Source: JANQUM01 sp047630355
GTDB taxonomy: Bacteria; Bacteroidota; Bacteroidia; Cytophagales; Spirosomataceae
Assembly: GCA_047630355.1 (NCBI GenBank)
Contig: JBLHXN010000171.1
Location: 1-6,423 of the forward strand
Direction: 5' to 3'
Length of the DNA stretch: 6,423 bases
A program made the position numbers and the translations under genes. Shown in pieces: positions 4,488 through 6,423 of this stretch. Numbering within the stretch: position 1 is the stretch's first letter; every line of letters starts with the position of its first letter. Below the pieces are notes generated by a model. That model was given only the letters and a program-made list of their open reading frames with translations, had not been told where the DNA came from and searched no databases.

Positions 4488-6423
4488 ATGAAAAGAGCAT
4501 TACTTATCCTTTTTACTTCATTTTTATACTTCACGGCTTTCGGTCAGCGGGTTCAATTTAACGAAAAGATGGAATCACGTAAAGGTGAAGAAATCATCTG
4601 TCCGGCAATCTACGAAGATGCAAATACCTTTCGTGATATTCCGGACGATATAAAAAAACGAATGGAAGCCCGTATTGTAAACGGCGATAAGTCAATTGAC
4701 GGAGTATCCAACGCAAATATCATTGTGGATTATCAAGGATTTACGCCAACTGCTCAGGCGAGTTTTCAACGTGCCATTAATATTTGGTCAAATATCCTCA
4801 AATCAGACGTTACCGTTCGGGTTATTGCTTTTTATCAGCCGCTTGGCCCGTCTGTGTTAGGCTCGGCAACTGCGGGTGATTTCAACCGAAACTTCCCTGG
4901 TGCCCCGAAAGCTAATACGTGGTATCCGATCGCCTTGGCAGAAAAGATAGCCGGAAGGGACTTAAATTCGGTGAACGATTACGACATCGTTTGTCGGTTT
5001 AGTAATGAAGTCCAATGGTACTTTGGTCGTTTAACGCCTGCCGTTGGTCAGTTCGACTTTGAATCTGTTGTACTGCACGAACTTTGTCATGGGTTAGGCT
5101 TCATTGGCTCAATGAGCGTAAACGAGTCTAACAGCACTGCGAGTTACGGGTTTGGCACCACTTCAGCGTTTGTGTTTGACAGTTTTGCTGAAACCAGAGC
5201 AGGACTTAAATTAACTGACACTACTAATTTCAAAAATAATTCGCGTGAACTCAGAAGCGAGTTGTTGAGTAATGATTTATTCTTCAATTCTCCAATTGCA
5301 AAACTTGCGAACAACAGCACACGCCCAAGACTTTACGCCCCAAGCCAATGGAGTGCAGGTTCGAGCTTTTCTCATTTAGATGATGATACTTATCCGGCTG
5401 GAAACGAAAACTCGCTGATGACCTCAGGAGCAAGTTTACGGGAAAAGAATTTAGATCCCGGCCCAATCACCCGAAATATGTTTATCGATATGGGCTGGCG
5501 ACGCACTGCTATTGTTCATGATCAATTGAAGGACCGATTAAGTACGGATGACATAGTAGTAACGGCTAAAATACTTTCTGATACAACGTTTAGTTCTTCC
5601 ACTCCCGTTTTGGTTTATTCCTTAAATACAGCTTTTGTAGACTCGGTTGTTGTTCCATTACAAAAAGTAAGCGGGAATACGTATCAGGCTACAATAAAGA
5701 CCGGCGGAGTTCCGACAGATATACTTTACTACATGAGAGTTGGTGACGATGTCGGTCGTGTTTCAACGAGCCCTCCAAGTGCACCCAATTTTATCTGGTC
5801 GTTCAAAACCGGACAAACTGATAGATTCGGTCCAACAATAGATTACGCAAGCCCCTCGGTAATTCCCGCCGGAAGTGGTTTTACTATCGTAGCGGCGGTA
5901 GAAGATGATTTTCAGGAAGGCGTTGATAAGGTTATTGTGAATTATTCAAAAAACGGAATCGTACAAGCACCAATTGAGCTAAGCTTGTATAGTGATCAAA
6001 ATAATGATCCGCAATATTCGCAGGGATTCCGTGATTCATTCTCCTACATAAAAGAAAATGCCTTCGGTGATTTAAGCAACAACGACCGCATTACTTATCA
6101 ATTAGTAGCAACAGATGTAGCAGGAAACACAACTACACTTCCGACCCGAAATGAAGGAACCGAAACTGATAGCCCAAATGTACCAACAACGTACGAATTG
6201 GTGGCAACATCGTTGAATAGTTCAGTTTCTGAGTACTTCAATGACTTCAATACTTCTACCACAGACTTTGCTCTCGTGGGTTTTGATATCAATACACCCG
6301 CCGGATTTAACGACGGAAACTTAAATACCCAAGAAGGTTACAGCAACGGTAAAGGTCTTGCAAGCCCTGACCCCGCCGCAAATGGAGGAACATTAGTTGC
6401 GTTTGAAAACAATCAAATTGCGT
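4488..6423 (+). CDS. Secreted HExxH zinc metallopeptidase with Ig-like domains, 5' part (runs off window)
   Basis: The frame is open from ATG 4488 to the window end: 645 codons, no stop. Residues 1-19 are a signal peptide (KR, hydrophobic core, then AFG) followed by Q20, fitting the Bacteroidota pattern of signal peptidase I cleavage before Gln. Residues about 35-340 are the peptidase domain: a conserved stretch VDYQGFTPTAQ...AINIW, then HELCHGLGF (197-205) with zinc ligands H197 and H201 and catalytic E198. The usual third ligand of HExxHxxGxxH is absent, since position 207 is Gly. FSHLDD with H296, NSLMTS (M311), DPGP (323-326) and DMGW (to 337) match a Bacteroidota/proteobacterial secreted HELxHGLGF family in which the SH-x-D histidine is the likely third ligand. 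Then come two beta-sandwich regions, about 345-440 and 448-548 (the second ending DVAGN), and from about 569 an Asn-rich stretch that may begin a jelly-roll domain. A C-terminal type IX secretion signal would lie outside the window. The substrate is unknown. Confidence 0.88.
   Translation, partial: MKRALLILFTSFLYFTAFGQRVQFNEKMESRKGEEIICPAIYEDANTFRDIPDDIKKRMEARIVNGDKSIDGVSNANIIVDYQGFTPTAQASFQRAINIWSNILKSDVTVRVIAFYQPLGPSVLGSATAGDFNRNFPGAPKANTWYPIALAEKIAGRDLNSVNDYDIVCRFSNEVQWYFGRLTPAVGQFDFESVVLHELCHGLGFIGSMSVNESNSTASYGFGTTSAFVFDSFAETRAGLKLTDTTNFKNNSRELRSELLSNDLFFNSPIAKLANNSTRPRLYAPSQWSAGSSFSHLDDDTYPAGNENSLMTSGASLREKNLDPGPITRNMFIDMGWRRTAIVHDQLKDRLSTDDIVVTAKILSDTTFSSSTPVLVYSLNTAFVDSVVVPLQKVSGNTYQATIKTGGVPTDILYYMRVGDDVGRVSTSPPSAPNFIWSFKTGQTDRFGPTIDYASPSVIPAGSGFTIVAAVEDDFQEGVDKVIVNYSKNGIVQAPIELSLYSDQNNDPQYSQGFRDSFSYIKENAFGDLSNNDRITYQLVATDVAGNTTTLPTRNEGTETDSPNVPTTYELVATSLNSSVSEYFNDFNTSTTDFALVGFDINTPAGFNDGNLNTQEGYSNGKGLASPDPAANGGTLVAFENNQIA

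Noticed and set aside
5284..5466. 60-codon minus-strand open frame
   Set aside because: Opposite the conserved SHLDD/NSLMTS/DPGP segment of the metallopeptidase, which explains the sequence.
6098..6292. 64-codon minus-strand open frame
   Set aside because: Antisense to the continuous metallopeptidase reading frame; a shadow.

Overview
The window looks like an ordinary chromosomal stretch from a member of the Bacteroidota, most likely a Cytophagia-type bacterium (Spirosoma/Emticicia/Runella-like). This placement is inferred from several signs: a GGGP-synthase-family gene in a bacterium, a DUF2141 protein, a long RecQ with an extra region before its zinc cysteines, TAnnTTTG-type promoter motifs, starts without Shine-Dalgarno sequences, and a secreted protein whose signal peptide should be cut just before a Gln.

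Layout. Bases 1-512 (+) hold the last 169 codons of thymidylate synthase (thyA). It converges on a minus-strand cluster read from right to left: recQ (4413-2479), a 61-residue one-helix membrane protein (2421-2236), a GGGP/heptaprenylglyceryl phosphate synthase (2127-1375), folK (1367-882) and a DUF2141 exported protein (910-509). The last three genes are 7 bp apart or overlap by 29 bp and are very probably one transcript. recQ and the small gene are separated by 57 bp containing a good Bacteroidota promoter motif. thyA and the DUF2141 gene share a TTAA tetranucleotide for their stop codons, and those stops sit in the loop of a strong hairpin that could end transcription both ways. On the right, divergent from recQ across 74 bp, a long secreted zinc metallopeptidase gene (4488 onwards, +) runs off the end of the window after 645 codons.

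How the genes relate. ThyA and FolK both belong to folate metabolism (one consumes methylene-tetrahydrofolate, the other makes the pterin precursor), but they are on opposite strands. The GGGP synthase points to an archaeal-type prenyl ether lipid precursor. RecQ is DNA repair/recombination. The metallopeptidase is extracellular and unrelated to the others.

I found no RNA gene, mobile element, CRISPR array or defence system. The points most worth a second look are the stop-codon hairpin, the missing canonical third zinc ligand in the metallopeptidase, the long inter-domain region of RecQ, and the small membrane protein with a TTG start and its own promoter.
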